A stretch of 11,697 bases of DNA from Pseudomonadota bacterium (GTDB lineage: Bacteria; Pseudomonadota; Gammaproteobacteria; Pseudomonadales; Halieaceae), in the NCBI GenBank assembly GCA_030591305.1, contig JAUVBI010000082.1, forward strand, positions 1-11,697, written 5' to 3'. Shown one piece after another: positions 1 through 7,358 of this stretch; the stretch's first letter is position 1; every line of letters starts with the position of its first letter. The notes under the pieces were generated by a model. The model had not been told where the DNA came from and did not search any database. It was given only the letters and a program-made list of their open reading frames with translations. The position numbers and the translations under genes are program-made.

Positions 1-344
1 AACAAAATCAGGTGCATTTTATCCAGCACCCCCAAAACCTCCGCGGCGTAGAACGCCTTGGAGTGGAGCTCCATCTGCGGGGCCCAAACGGCTGGTGAGC
101 CCTTGAACTCAACATCGTCTGCCAGGGCTTTCTTCCACTGAGCAATTACCGGCTCAAAATTGTAGCAGTGGCCGCAGCCATACCAGAAAAACTCAACAAC
201 TTCTATTTTGTCGGGATTCGCCATACGAATGGCTGGCGTAATCACATCGTAGTGCTTTCCCTGTTCGAAGGTTTTTGCCTCATCGGCGGCAAACAATGGT
301 CCGGCAAATAATACACACAGTGACAACAACAAAGACTTCAACAT
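1..344 (-). CDS. dsbA: Thiol:disulfide interchange protein DsbA (N-terminal part, runs off left edge)
   Basis: Periplasmic oxidase that introduces disulfide bonds into exported proteins; DsbB normally re-oxidises it. About 114 codons are visible from an ATG at 344. GGAG lies 6 nt upstream of that ATG. Residues 1-20 form a signal peptide (short basic start, leucine-rich core, LFAA then DEAK), so the protein is exported. The thioredoxin-type active site CGHC is at residues 57-60, inside an EFFWYGCGHCYNFEP context that is typical of DsbA. The helical insertion domain begins after about residue 65, and the C-terminal part with the cis-proline is outside the window. It lies 107 nt downstream of the cytochrome c4 gene on the same strand, but a strong terminator stands between them, so it is probably transcribed separately. 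Cytochrome c4 next to dsbA near engB and polA is a familiar gammaproteobacterial order. The family call is secure. Confidence 0.93.
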   Translation of the reverse strand, partial: MLKSLLLSLCVLFAGPLFAADEAKTFEQGKHYDVITPAIRMANPDKIEVVEFFWYGCGHCYNFEPVIAQWKKALADDVEFKGSPAVWAPQMELHSKAFYAAEVLGVLDKMHLIL

Positions 345-409
345 GCTTTTCTCCAAAACACTCGGTTTATCTGTGACAACACAAGGGGTCGGATGTTCTC
401 CCCACAAGC

Positions 410-437
410 AAAAAAAGGTGGCCAAAGCCACCTTTTT
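410..437 (-). terminator. Intrinsic terminator after cytochrome c4 (symmetric, could work both ways)
   Basis: The stem GGTGGC (417-422) pairs with GCCACC (427-432) around a 4-nt loop. It is extended by A/T pairs on both sides, with A-runs at 410-416 and T-runs at 433-437. Read on the minus strand, the hairpin is followed by seven T, a classic rho-independent terminator 15 nt beyond the cytochrome c4 stop codon. It also has five T on the plus-strand side, but no plus-strand gene precedes it in this window. It separates the cytochrome transcript from dsbA. Confidence 0.88.
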
Positions 438-451
438 ACACGCCGAACTGC

Positions 452-1069
452 CTACTTCAGGCCAGCTATAAAGCTGGCGACAGCCTCAATTTCCTTATCA
501 CTCAGGCCGAAGGCAATGGTACGCATTATTTTGGCATCGCCATCGTTAGTGCGCCCGCTATCGTCTTCATAGCCCCTGCGGTACATTTTCAGCTGAGTGG
601 CGGTGTACTCGGCATGCTGGCCAGCCAGCGACGGGAAGCCCCCAGGTGCATTACCCTGCCCGGAGGGAGAGTGACATGCACCACAGGCAGCCACATTGCG
701 CTCGGCAATACCAGCGCGGTAGACTTTTTGCCCCAGTGCGAGCATGTCTGGATTGGTCTTACCACCAGATTTAGCCTGACTGGCGTAATAGGCCGCCAGA
801 TCTGCCAAGTCCTCATCGGACTTGCCGTCCAATTGCCCCATCATGGTGGGAACCGGTCTGGCACCGTCGCGGATGTCTATCATCTGCTTTACCAGATAAG
901 CTTCACCCTGACCCGCCAGCTTGGGAAAGCTGGGAACCACGCTGTTACCATTGGCACCGTGGCAGGCAGAACACGCCATGCTATTACTTTTACCGGCTGC
1001 TGCATCCGCAGCTACACTGGATTGTGTCCAAGCCATCAACAAGCAGAACATTATTGCTAGGTTTTTCAT
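452..1069 (-). CDS. Cytochrome c4, periplasmic dihaem c-type cytochrome
   Basis: A 205-residue dihaem cytochrome of the c4 family, which carries electrons from the bc1 complex to terminal oxidases in proteobacteria. Residues 1-20 form a signal peptide (hydrophobic core ending SSVA, then ADAAAG). There are two tandem class I cytochrome domains. Haem 1 binds at C33-S-A-C36-H37, with a likely axial methionine in PTMMGQL around residue 76. Haem 2 binds at C129-G-A-C132-H133, with a likely axial methionine at M182 (KIMRTIAFG). The repeated pattern FPKLAGQ.EAY / FPSLAGQ.AEY in the two halves is the typical c4 duplication. Length matches the family. The ATG at 1069 has AGGA 6 nt upstream. It lies 32 nt downstream of the cytochrome c5 stop codon, so the two are very likely co-transcribed, ending at the hairpin at 410-437. 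Confidence in family and start is high. Confidence 0.95.
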   Translation of the reverse strand: MKNLAIMFCLLMAWTQSSVAADAAAGKSNSMACSACHGANGNSVVPSFPKLAGQGEAYLVKQMIDIRDGARPVPTMMGQLDGKSDEDLADLAAYYASQAKSGGKTNPDMLALGQKVYRAGIAERNVAACGACHSPSGQGNAPGGFPSLAGQHAEYTATQLKMYRRGYEDDSGRTNDGDAKIMRTIAFGLSDKEIEAVASFIAGLK

Positions 1070-1101
1070 CTTAATTCCTGTCCGGGTTGGGGGCAGCGGC
1101 C

Positions 1102-1395
1102 TTATTCGGCAGCCTTAGCCATGTACTCAATCAGGGCTTTGTAGTCATCATCGGTGCAATCGAAACACATGCCCTTGGGTGGCATGGCATTCAGACCGTT
1201 GGCAACAGATTGAACCAGAACCTCTTCTCCTTTGGCCATACGAGGCTCCCAGGCAGCGACATCACCGGTCTTGGGTGCACCCGCGGCACCGGAGGCGTGG
1301 CACACGGCACAACTCCGATTATATTTGTCCATATCGGGAGCCGCGTATACGGCAGTGGCACAAAGTAAAAAAGCAACAGCAATCAAATTTTTCAT
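1102..1395 (-). CDS. Cytochrome c5, periplasmic monohaem cytochrome
   Basis: A 97-residue monohaem cytochrome of the c5 family, an electron carrier in respiratory chains. Residues 1-19 are a signal peptide (LIAVAFLLCATAVYAA). The mature part is short, with no membrane anchor, so it should be soluble in the periplasm. Haem attaches at C29-A-V-C32-H33, and the axial methionine is most likely M71 in NAMPPKG. The C-terminal CFDC (C77, C80) followed by TDDDY is the extra cysteine pair that marks c5 cytochromes. I chose the ATG at 1395 because GAGG sits 6 nt upstream. A TTG two codons earlier (1401) is possible but would overlap that ribosome-binding site. It is the first gene of a c5-c4 transcription unit that diverges from engB. 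Confidence 0.92.
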   Translation of the reverse strand: MKNLIAVAFLLCATAVYAAPDMDKYNRSCAVCHASGAAGAPKTGDVAAWEPRMAKGEEVLVQSVANGLNAMPPKGMCFDCTDDDYKALIEYMAKAAE

Positions 1396-1459
1396 GTTCA
1401 ACCTCTAGTTAGTTAAATTAATGCCACGTGTTTCTCGTCACTGGCAAAAGAGCTGTGGC

Positions 1460-1487
1460 ATTATATACGAGATACCCCCAACAGCAA
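1460..1487 (-). promoter_or_regulatory. Candidate sigma-70 promoter for the cytochrome c5-c4 unit
   Basis: Read on the minus strand there is a perfect -10 box TATAAT (1465 down to 1460). A weak -35, TTGCTG (1487-1482), lies 16 bp upstream. This would give a 5' leader of roughly 55-60 nt before the ATG at 1395. The -10 is convincing and the -35 is poor. The same AT-rich block could also serve engB on the plus strand (TATATA/TATACG around 1462-1469), which would make the two promoters overlap face to face. This is inference from sequence only. Confidence 0.38.
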
Positions 1488-1504
1488 AAGGCATACCCCC
1501 TGTA

Positions 1505-2164
1505 ATGGATGACTCACATCAAGACGCTGACGTTTCAACCCCCAACTACCGTAGCGCACAATTCCTCACCAGTGCCGCCAAGGTGTCACAGTGTCCGCCC
1601 GACGAGGGCTGGGAAGTGGCCTTTGCCGGCCGCTCAAATGCAGGAAAATCCAGTGCAATCAACAGCTTAACTGACAATAAAAAACTTGCCAGAACATCCC
1701 GCACGCCGGGCCGCACGCAGCTGATCAACTTTTTTCAGCTCAGTGATAATCAGCGCCTGGTCGACTTACCGGGCTATGGTTATGCCAAGGTTCCCATGGC
1801 TATTAAGCGGGAATGGAACAAACAACTGGAAAATTACCTGCGACAACGCGAAAGTCTGCGCGGCCTGGTGCTGTTAATGGACTCCCGCAGACCCATGCAG
1901 CCCTTCGATGAGCAAATGCTACAGTGGGCCCTGACCGCCAACATGCCGGTGCATATCCTGCTGACCAAGTCGGACAAGCTAAAAAAAGGCCCCGCCAAAA
2001 GTGCCTTGCTCAAATTGCGCAGCCAACTCGCCCAGCACAGGGATTGCATCAGTATTCAGCTCTTTTCCGCCCTGAAACACACGGGCCACAAGGAGCTAAT
2101 CGCAGTCCTCAACACCTGGCTAACCGACACCGGCGTCTACAAGCAGAGCGCCGAAGACGTTTAA
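1505..2164 (+). CDS. engB: Ribosome biogenesis GTPase EngB (YihA/YsxC)
   Basis: An essential-type GTPase of the TrmE-Era-EngA-EngB family that acts in the cytoplasm in assembly of the large ribosomal subunit. From the ATG at 1505 it has 219 residues, matching E. coli YihA in length. All G motifs are present: G1 GRSNAGKSS (42-50), G2 within [10 protein letters not shown] (69-77), G3 DLPGYGYA (87-94), G4 TKSD (154-157) and G5 SAL (188-190). An upstream ATG at 1421 would add 28 residues (including [14 protein letters not shown]) that do not resemble the family and would cover the likely promoter of the opposite gene, so I prefer 1505. No good Shine-Dalgarno sequence precedes either start. It is divergent from cytochrome c5 and convergent with polA, the arrangement also seen around yihA in E. 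coli. No terminator of its own is visible downstream. Confidence 0.95.
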   Translation: MDDSHQDADVSTPNYRSAQFLTSAAKVSQCPPDEGWEVAFAGRSNAGKSSAINSLTDNKKLARTSRTPGRTQLINFFQLSDNQRLVDLPGYGYAKVPMAIKREWNKQLENYLRQRESLRGLVLLMDSRRPMQPFDEQMLQWALTANMPVHILLTKSDKLKKGPAKSALLKLRSQLAQHRDCISIQLFSALKHTGHKELIAVLNTWLTDTGVYKQSAEDV

Positions 2165-2184
2165 GCAAGGACAATGTAACGGAC

Positions 2185-2226
2185 AAAAAAAGCCCGATTA
2201 CCAAACAAGGGGGAAGGCAATCGGGC
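2185..2226 (-). terminator. Strong intrinsic terminator of the polA-engB intergenic RNA
   Basis: Read on the minus strand, GCCCGATTGCC (2226-2216) pairs with GGTAATCGGGC (2202-2192). The stem is 11 bp with one G-U pair. The 13-nt loop is C- and T-rich, and seven T (2191-2185) follow. Read on the plus strand, the hairpin is followed by AACATAGG with no T tract, so it is a minus-strand terminator and cannot be engB's. It ends a transcript that begins inside the intergenic region or comes through from polA. Confidence 0.9.
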
Positions 2227-2291
2227 AACATAGGAGCCTCTGGGGTTAGAGACTTCCCCAAACCGACAAATGGAGGAAGCCAGTCCGGGGC

Positions 2292-2305
2292 GTAGCATTT
2301 GCTAC
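2292..2305. repeat. Perfect inverted repeat GTAGCA-TT-TGCTAC at the predicted sRNA start
   Basis: A 14-bp inverted repeat (6-bp arms, 2-bp centre) lying just downstream of the sigma-E-type -10 element. In RNA it would fold as a 5-bp stem with an AAAU tetraloop at the extreme 5' end, which commonly protects sRNAs from decay. As DNA it could also be a small operator overlapping the start site. Confidence 0.55.
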
Positions 2306-2311
2306 ATAAGA

Positions 2312-2338
2312 TAAGACTAGGGATTGTGGTTAAAGTTC
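2312..2338 (-). promoter_or_regulatory. Sigma-E/AlgU-type promoter driving the polA-engB intergenic sRNA
   Basis: On the minus strand GAACTT (2338-2333) is followed by exactly 16 nt and then TCTTA (2316-2312). The RpoE/AlgU consensus is GAACTT-N16/17-TCTGA, so the -35 is perfect and the -10 matches 4 of 5. Transcription would start about 5-8 nt downstream, near 2305-2307, just before a 5' hairpin. The placement relative to the terminator gives a transcript of about 120 nt. The element and its spacing are seen directly; dependence on sigma-E is inferred. Confidence 0.65.
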
Positions 2339-2380
2339 CGCGCCTTGATATTTTTTTCTCACGCGCCCTACGGGGTAGTG

Positions 2381-5101
2381 CTAGTGCGCCTCGTCCCAGT
2401 TATCCCCTACACCGGTGTCGACCACCAAGGGAATAGCTAACTGCGCCGCCGCAGACATTAAACGGGACAACTCCCCTGCTACCGCCTCCACTTCTGCAGT
2501 GGCCACCTCCAGCACCAACTCATCATGCACCTGCATAATCATGCGGGCATCGACACCGCTGCGCTGTAACCAGTTGTCCACAGCGAGCATGGCGATCTTG
2601 ATAATATCCGCCGCGGTACCCTGCATGGGCGCGTTGATAGCGGTGCGTTCAGCCGCCTGTACCCGCATTTTATTACGCGCATTGATTTCCGGCAGGTACA
2701 GACGTCGGCCAAACAATGTTTCTACATAACCCTGCTCCCTGGCCAGCGCCCGGGTGTCATCCATATAGGCCTGTACACCGGGATAGCGTTCAAAATAGCG
2801 GTCTATGTAATTCTGTGCCTCATGGCGACCCAGATGCAGTTGTTTGCCCAGGCCAAAAGCCGACATACCGTAAATAAGGCCAAAGTTAATCGCCTTGGCC
2901 TTGCGTCGCTGGTCGCCAGATACCTCCTCCAGGGCCACGTCAAAGACCTCAGATGCGGTCGCCCTGTGCACATCCAGGCCCTCATTAAAGGCGCGCAGCA
3001 AACTCTCATCACCGGACAGGTGTGCCATGATGCGCAGTTCAATCTGGGAGTAATCTGCGGCCAGAATTTTGTATCCCGGAGGGGCAATAAAGGCCTGGCG
3101 AATACGCCGGCCCTCCTTCGAGCGAATAGGGATATTTTGCAGGTTAGGGTCTGAGGACGACAGGCGCCCGGTCGCCGTGACCGCCTGGTGGTAGGAGGTA
3201 TGCACCCTGCCGGTAACCGCATTGATCATTCTGGGCAGCTTGTCGGTGTAGGTAGACTTCAGCTTGCTCAGGGTGCGGTATTCCAGCAATAATTTGGGCA
3301 GTGGGTAATCCAGCGCCAGCTCCACCAGCACTTCCTCGGCAGTAGAGGGCGCACCCTTGGGGGTTTTTTTGATGATGGGAAGCTCAAGTTTGGTAAACAG
3401 TATTTCACCCAGCTGCTTGGGAGACCCCAGGTTGAATTCCTGCCCGGCCAGATCATAGGCCCCCTGCTGCAATTCCAGCAGGCGCTCGCCCAGCTCGGCA
3501 CTTTGTTGCAGCAATAGCTCGCGCGACAGCAATGCGCCCTGGCGTTCGATACGCGACAAAACAGGCACCAGCGGCAACTCTATGTCAGTCAGGACCTTGC
3601 TCAGGCCCGGCTCCTGCTCAAACCGGGGCCACAGGGCTTGGTGCAGGCGCAGGGTAATATCCGCGTCTTCCGCCGCATAGGGGCCGGCCTGCTCCAAATC
3701 AATTTGATTAAATGTCAGCGCCTTGGCGCCCTTCCCCGCCACATCTTCAAATTTAATGGTTTTTACGCCCAGGTATTTGAGCGCCAGGGAGTCCATGTCA
3801 TGCCGGGTGGCGGTGGAGTCCAGCACATAGGACTCAAGCATGGTGTCGAACTTGATTCCCGCCAGGGTGATGCCGTGATTGGCCAGCACATTGGCATCGT
3901 ATTTGAGGTTTTGCCCGAGTTTGGCCACATTTTCATCTTCCAGCAGGGGCTTTAACTGTGCCAACACTGCCTCCCGGTCCAGCTGTGCAGGTGCACCCAG
4001 GTAGTCATGGGCCAGGGGCACATAGGCCGCCTTACCCGCTTCCACTGCAAAAGAAACCCCCACAATTCGGGCCTCCATGTACTTCAGGCTGGTGGTCTCA
4101 GTGTCAAAGGCGAACAGCTCGGCATTGCGCAATTTCTCCAGCCAGATATCGAACACCGCCTGATCGGTGATAACTTCATACTCACCGGCAACGCTCTCCG
4201 CTATTTCCAGCTCCTGGCCCTGCTCCATCTGCTCTTCTATCCAGGACCGAAATTCAAGCCGGGTAAACCAATTCAGCAAGGCCTCGCGGTTGGGCTCGGC
4301 GTTGTGCAGTTGGTCTGGCGAATATTCCAGCTCCACGTCCGTTTTTATCGTGGCCAGGGCGTAGGACAGTGTGGCGCTATCTCGCTCAGCCTCCAGTTTG
4401 GCCGCCATCTTTTTGGCGCCACGAAACTCCAGGCCCGCCACTCTATCCAGGTTTGCGTAGATATCATCTACCCCGCCCAGGCCCTGCAACAGTGCCAGCG
4501 CTGTTTTTTGGCCCACGCCCGCCACCCCGGGAATGTTGTCTACTTTATCCCCCATCAGGGCCAGAAAATCGATGATCAGCCCAGGTGGAATGCCAAACTT
4601 CTCAAGCACACCCGCCTCATCCATAACGGTCTCGGTCATGGTATTTACCAAGGTGACATGTGGATTGACCAACTGGGCCATGTCCTTGTCACCGGTGGAT
4701 ATCACAACTGCTATGCCCTGCTCGCTGGCCTGCCTGGCCAGGGTGCCTATCACATCATCGGCCTCCACCCCGGGCTCACAAATGAAGGGTAGGCCCATGG
4801 CCTTGACAATTTCGTGTATGGGCTCGATTTGTTCGCGCAGCTCATCGGGCATGGGTGGGCGATTGGCCTTGTATTGCGGGTACATATCATCGCGAAAGGT
4901 TTTACCCTTGGCATCGAAAATCACCACGAGCGGGCTGTCGGGATAATCCTTTTGCAGGCGTCTGAGCATGTTTATCACACCCTTGACCGCGCCAGTTGCA
5001 TGGCCGGTAGAGGTAATTAAGGGCGGCAGGGCGTGAAAGGCCCGATAAACATAGGAGGAGCCGTCGACTAAAACGATAGGGGGGGTGTTTTCTGTGGCCA
5101 C
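2381..5101 (-). CDS. polA: DNA polymerase I, full length, with both exonuclease domains
   Basis: A 906-residue family A polymerase that removes RNA primers and fills gaps in replication and repair. Residues 1 to about 290 form the 5'-3' nuclease: D13 in [12 protein letters not shown]115/D116 in GVEADDV, D138/D140 in STGDKD, D185/D188 in [10 protein letters not shown], then a helix-hairpin-helix GVGQKTA. Residues 310-500 form the 3'-5' proofreading domain with all carboxylates: D333 and E335 (FDTETTSL), D402 (NLKYDAN), and Y475...D479 (YAAED). Residues 515-906 form the polymerase: motif A D683 ([10 protein letters not shown]), motif B K736-Y744 ([10 protein letters not shown]), motif C H859-D860-E861 (QVHDELV). 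Everything needed for activity is present. The start is GTG at 5101, with a GGGAGAG purine stretch upstream. It begins 19 nt after the sco stop codon, so it may be read with the oxidase assembly genes. It converges with engB. Confidence 0.97.
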   Translation of the reverse strand: MATENTPPIVLVDGSSYVYRAFHALPPLITSTGHATGAVKGVINMLRRLQKDYPDSPLVVIFDAKGKTFRDDMYPQYKANRPPMPDELREQIEPIHEIVKAMGLPFICEPGVEADDVIGTLARQASEQGIAVVISTGDKDMAQLVNPHVTLVNTMTETVMDEAGVLEKFGIPPGLIIDFLALMGDKVDNIPGVAGVGQKTALALLQGLGGVDDIYANLDRVAGLEFRGAKKMAAKLEAERDSATLSYALATIKTDVELEYSPDQLHNAEPNREALLNWFTRLEFRSWIEEQMEQGQELEIAESVAGEYEVITDQAVFDIWLEKLRNAELFAFDTETTSLKYMEARIVGVSFAVEAGKAAYVPLAHDYLGAPAQLDREAVLAQLKPLLEDENVAKLGQNLKYDANVLANHGITLAGIKFDTMLESYVLDSTATRHDMDSLALKYLGVKTIKFEDVAGKGAKALTFNQIDLEQAGPYAAEDADITLRLHQALWPRFEQEPGLSKVLTDIELPLVPVLSRIERQGALLSRELLLQQSAELGERLLELQQGAYDLAGQEFNLGSPKQLGEILFTKLELPIIKKTPKGAPSTAEEVLVELALDYPLPKLLLEYRTLSKLKSTYTDKLPRMINAVTGRVHTSYHQAVTATGRLSSSDPNLQNIPIRSKEGRRIRQAFIAPPGYKILAADYSQIELRIMAHLSGDESLLRAFNEGLDVHRATASEVFDVALEEVSGDQRRKAKAINFGLIYGMSAFGLGKQLHLGRHEAQNYIDRYFERYPGVQAYMDDTRALAREQGYVETLFGRRLYLPEINARNKMRVQAAERTAINAPMQGTAADIIKIAMLAVDNWLQRSGVDARMIMQVHDELVLEVATAEVEAVAGELSRLMSAAAQLAIPLVVDTGVGDNWDEAH

Positions 5102-5120
5102 TGCGTTGAGCTCTCCCGAT

Positions 5121-5789
5121 TTATTTTTCCCACCAAAGGCGGGCGGAGCGATAGGTCACCTTCATTTTCCCCAGCTCCAGGGGCGCCCGGAAGAAGCCGT
5201 GATAGTCCCCCCGGGGGTTTATCAGCACCACGTTGGCGCTGTGGTCCACCTGGTAATCTTTACCCTGGCCCGACGTCTTGCGGAAAGGCGTGTTCAGTGC
5301 AGTGGCAAACCGGTGAATATCGAGGAAATTTCCGGTCACCCCGACAAACTCCGGGTTGAAGTAGGGCACATATTCGGATAACACCTCTACCGTATCCCGG
5401 GCCGGGTCGACACTGACCATCACAACCCGAGTATCTGCGGCCTCCGTTCCATCCAGGCTCTGCATAAACTGATTGAGAAATACCATCGTGGTGGGGCACA
5501 CATCGGGACAATGGGTAAAACCAAAGAATACCAGTGTCCACACCCCCTCAAAGCGCGCCTTGGTAAATGCCTCACCATTTTGGTCAATTAGATTAATTTC
5601 GCCGATATTTCTGGGAGTATCCAGCATATAGGCGCCATTTATCTTCATTTCAGCGACAGTCATAAGCCTGGGCTGCTGCACCCGGTAGACAAAACTGCCC
5701 ACCACAAACAACATAAAGAGCACCACAAAAATAACAGTTGTTCTAACACCCCGGTTCTGTGTCGACTGCAGCGTGTCATTGCCTGGCAT
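5121..5789 (-). CDS. SCO1/SenC-family copper chaperone for CuA assembly
   Basis: A 222-residue membrane-anchored, thioredoxin-fold protein. Sco proteins bind copper in the periplasm and help load or reduce the CuA centre of cytochrome c oxidase subunit II. One membrane helix spans about residues 17-35 ([17 protein letters not shown]), with the rest in the periplasm. The copper ligands are all present: C94 and C98 in [11 protein letters not shown], and H183 in [14 protein letters not shown]. The conserved SVDPARDT follows around 126-133. Length is normal for the family. The ATG at 5789 overlaps the ctaB stop codon by one base (TAATG), which suggests translational coupling. polA follows after 19 nt. 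Family and start are secure. The partner CoxB is expected to the right of coxA, outside the window. Confidence 0.95.
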   Translation of the reverse strand: MPGNDTLQSTQNRGVRTTVIFVVLFMLFVVGSFVYRVQQPRLMTVAEMKINGAYMLDTPRNIGEINLIDQNGEAFTKARFEGVWTLVFFGFTHCPDVCPTTMVFLNQFMQSLDGTEAADTRVVMVSVDPARDTVEVLSEYVPYFNPEFVGVTGNFLDIHRFATALNTPFRKTSGQGKDYQVDHSANVVLINPRGDYHGFFRAPLELGKMKVTYRSARLWWEK

Positions 5790-6703
5790 TAAAGTGTGCT
5801 CACTGGGTAGATATAATGGTCCACCAACATAATCAGGAACAGTGCCATGAGATAGAAAATAGAGTATCGAAACGTTTTTATGGGCGCCAGGTGATTTTTA
5901 TTGCGCAATAGCTCAACGGCCCAGTACAGGAAGCCCAGGCCCAACACTACCGCGCCGGCCAGATACAGGGGACCGCTCATGCGGGTGGCGTAGGGGAGCA
6001 GGGTAATAACAAACATAATCAGGGTGTAGAGCAGTATGTGCAGCTTGGTAAATTCTATCCCGTGGGTTACCGGCAACATGGGAATGTCCACCAGCGCATA
6101 CTCATCCCTGCGATGGATAGCCAGGGCCCAGAAGTGCGGTGGTGTCCAGGCGAAAATAATAAGCACCAACAACAGGGCATGGCCGTGAACGTCTCCTGTT
6201 ACCGCCACCCAGCCCAACAGCGGTGGGGCGGCACCGGCAAGGCCACCAATAACAATATTCTGTGGCGTGGCCCGCTTCAGGAACATGGTGTAAACAACGG
6301 CATAACCCAGCAGTGCCGCCAAAGTCAGCCAGGCGGTCAGCGCATTTATCCAGATAAACAAAATAGCCATACCACCGCCACCGACAATCAGGACAAACAT
6401 ACTCGCCTGAAAATTGCTGATCCGGCCCTTGGCTAGCGGGCGATTTTTGGTGCGATTCATACGTTCATCTATCTGTTGATCTACCAAGTGGTTGATCGCC
6501 GCAGCCGCCCCGGCACACATTGCAATACCCAGGTTGCCCAGAATCAAGACATTCAGCGGCACCATCCCGGGCACCGCCATAAACATGCCGATGGTGGAGG
6601 TGAGAATCATCAGGGCGACCACGTTGGGCTTGGTCAGCTCCTTGTAGTCACGCCAGCTCGCTCTTTGACTTGTTTGTACCTCGGACATTACACGTTTACT
6701 CAC
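5789..6703 (-). CDS. ctaB: Protoheme IX farnesyltransferase (heme O synthase)
   Basis: A polytopic inner-membrane enzyme of the UbiA prenyltransferase superfamily (CtaB/CyoE/COX10). It adds a farnesyl group to protoheme IX to make heme O, the precursor of heme A. It has 304 residues from a GTG at 6703. The first aspartate-rich motif is N71-D75-D79 in NHLVDQQIDERMNRTKNRPL, followed by the conserved YTMFLKR (138-144) and GGLAGAAPPLLGW (153-165). The second acidic region is around HRRDEYALVDIPMLPV (197-212). About eight to nine hydrophobic helices follow the family pattern. The GTG start overlaps the end of the preceding gene by 8 nt; an ATG at 6688 (299 residues) is the alternative, and neither has a clear Shine-Dalgarno sequence. 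It sits immediately before sco, as in other cox assembly clusters. No heme A synthase gene accompanies it here. Confidence 0.96.
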   Translation of the reverse strand: MSKRVMSEVQTSQRASWRDYKELTKPNVVALMILTSTIGMFMAVPGMVPLNVLILGNLGIAMCAGAAAAINHLVDQQIDERMNRTKNRPLAKGRISNFQASMFVLIVGGGGMAILFIWINALTAWLTLAALLGYAVVYTMFLKRATPQNIVIGGLAGAAPPLLGWVAVTGDVHGHALLLVLIIFAWTPPHFWALAIHRRDEYALVDIPMLPVTHGIEFTKLHILLYTLIMFVITLLPYATRMSGPLYLAGAVVLGLGFLYWAVELLRNKNHLAPIKTFRYSIFYLMALFLIMLVDHYIYPVSTL

Positions 6704-7358
6704 TGGAATTTTTTAGCAAAAATTTAAGATCCGCCATGACATTCTTGTACGTCACCGCGCTGTTATAGGACATCATAATCCAGCCCGCTGGATCAACCAG
6801 ATACCAGGTGCTGGGGTCGCGAGTATACTCGACAAAAAGTGATTCGAAACTGCCGCCAGACACGGTAAGGGCTTTAAGCCCACGCTGTTCGATGTTCATA
6901 TATTGTTGAAAATCAGCGGGGGCAGGGCGCTTATCACTGAGGGTCACCACATCAAAACGGGTATCCGCCAGCGAGCTGGTACTGACATAAAAACGCCGAA
7001 TACGATTGAGTTCCTGACCCATGGCAAGGTGAATCTGGCGGGTCAGGTACAAGACCTCCTCACAGCCCGCGTTACAGCGTGCATCACCGGGGACCAGGAA
7101 GGTCCACTGGGGCTCCACCAGGTCAGCGTAGACAAAATCGATACCGCTCACCTCCTGCAACTCGCCATCATCCAGCGCACGCGGCGGTTGTACCAGAGTG
7201 CCGTAATTAGAAGTGCCCAGCATGGCAACCAGGTCAATGTCGCCCCGGGCCACAAAATACCATAACCAGGTCGCCGCCAGGACAATGGTAACGGGAATTC
7301 CCACGATGGATAAAAAAATCAGGCGATTATTTTTTGTCTGGTCTTTGTTACTGCTCAC
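6696..7358 (-). CDS. Sco-like, single-helix membrane protein of the cox cluster (function unknown)
   Basis: A 220-residue protein placed between surf1 and ctaB, where Pseudomonas cox clusters carry a hypothetical gene. One membrane helix lies at about 13-36 (LIFLSIVGIPVTIVLAATWLW...), so the C-terminal domain should be periplasmic. That domain resembles a thioredoxin/Sco fold. WTFLVPGDARC95-NAG-C99 parallels [15 protein letters not shown] of the neighbouring Sco, and WYLVDPAGWIMMSY parallels [14 protein letters not shown]. The Sco copper-ligand histidine position is occupied by D181, so classical copper binding looks incomplete. The start is GTG at 7358, with GAGG 7 nt upstream, overlapping the surf1 3' end by 11 nt. 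A role in oxidase assembly, perhaps as a thiol reductase, is inferred from context and fold only. Confidence 0.8.
   Translation of the reverse strand: MSSNKDQTKNNRLIFLSIVGIPVTIVLAATWLWYFVARGDIDLVAMLGTSNYGTLVQPPRALDDGELQEVSGIDFVYADLVEPQWTFLVPGDARCNAGCEEVLYLTRQIHLAMGQELNRIRRFYVSTSSLADTRFDVVTLSDKRPAPADFQQYMNIEQRGLKALTVSGGSFESLFVEYTRDPSTWYLVDPAGWIMMSYNSAVTYKNVMADLKFLLKNSSE

Larger units (their letters stand above)
2185..2306 (-). ncRNA. Candidate Spot 42/ErsA-position small regulatory RNA, about 120 nt
   Basis: No coding sequence explains the gap between convergent engB and polA, but the minus strand carries a full sRNA layout. There is a promoter at 2312-2338 and a predicted start near 2305-2307. 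A 5' hairpin follows (GTAGC/GCTAC, 2305-2292), then a segment with CTTCCTCC (2279-2272) that is complementary to a Shine-Dalgarno sequence. Next come a middle TGGGG/CCCCA hairpin (2260-2241) and an 11-bp terminator with a T7 tail. Position and strand match E. coli spf (Spot 42), which lies downstream of polA on the same strand and next to yihA. ErsA of Pseudomonas aeruginosa, as I recall, sits at the same locus and is AlgU-dependent. Homology to either is inferred from position and promoter type, not from sequence identity. Alternative: a long processed 3' UTR of polA. Confidence 0.65.

Noticed and set aside
1421..1504. Upstream in-frame start for engB giving 247 residues
   Set aside because: The extra 28 residues do not resemble EngB and would cover the promoter of the divergent cytochrome c5 gene.
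2161..2298. A 45-codon minus-strand open frame (ATG at 2298) running through the sRNA region
   Set aside because: It has no ribosome-binding site, its codons run through the terminator hairpin and T tract, and it overlaps the end of engB. The sRNA reading explains the sequence better.
2348..2358. T-rich run GATATTTTTTTCTC as a terminator for engB
   Set aside because: No stable hairpin precedes it on the plus strand, and it is almost 190 nt beyond the engB stop codon.
2370..2380. Small hairpin CTAC-CCC-GTAG just after the polA stop codon as a polA terminator
   Set aside because: It has only a 4-bp stem with no T tract following on the minus strand. polA read-through may instead end at the sRNA terminator.
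4007..4792. Long plus-strand open frame of 261 codons opposite polA
   Set aside because: It is an antisense shadow of polA. The protein has no recognisable motif, and polA on the other strand has every family motif over its full length.
5207..5217. CCCCCC-GGGGG run inside sco
   Set aside because: It is a short GC-only self-complementary run within codons, with no loop or tail, consistent with glycine and proline codons.
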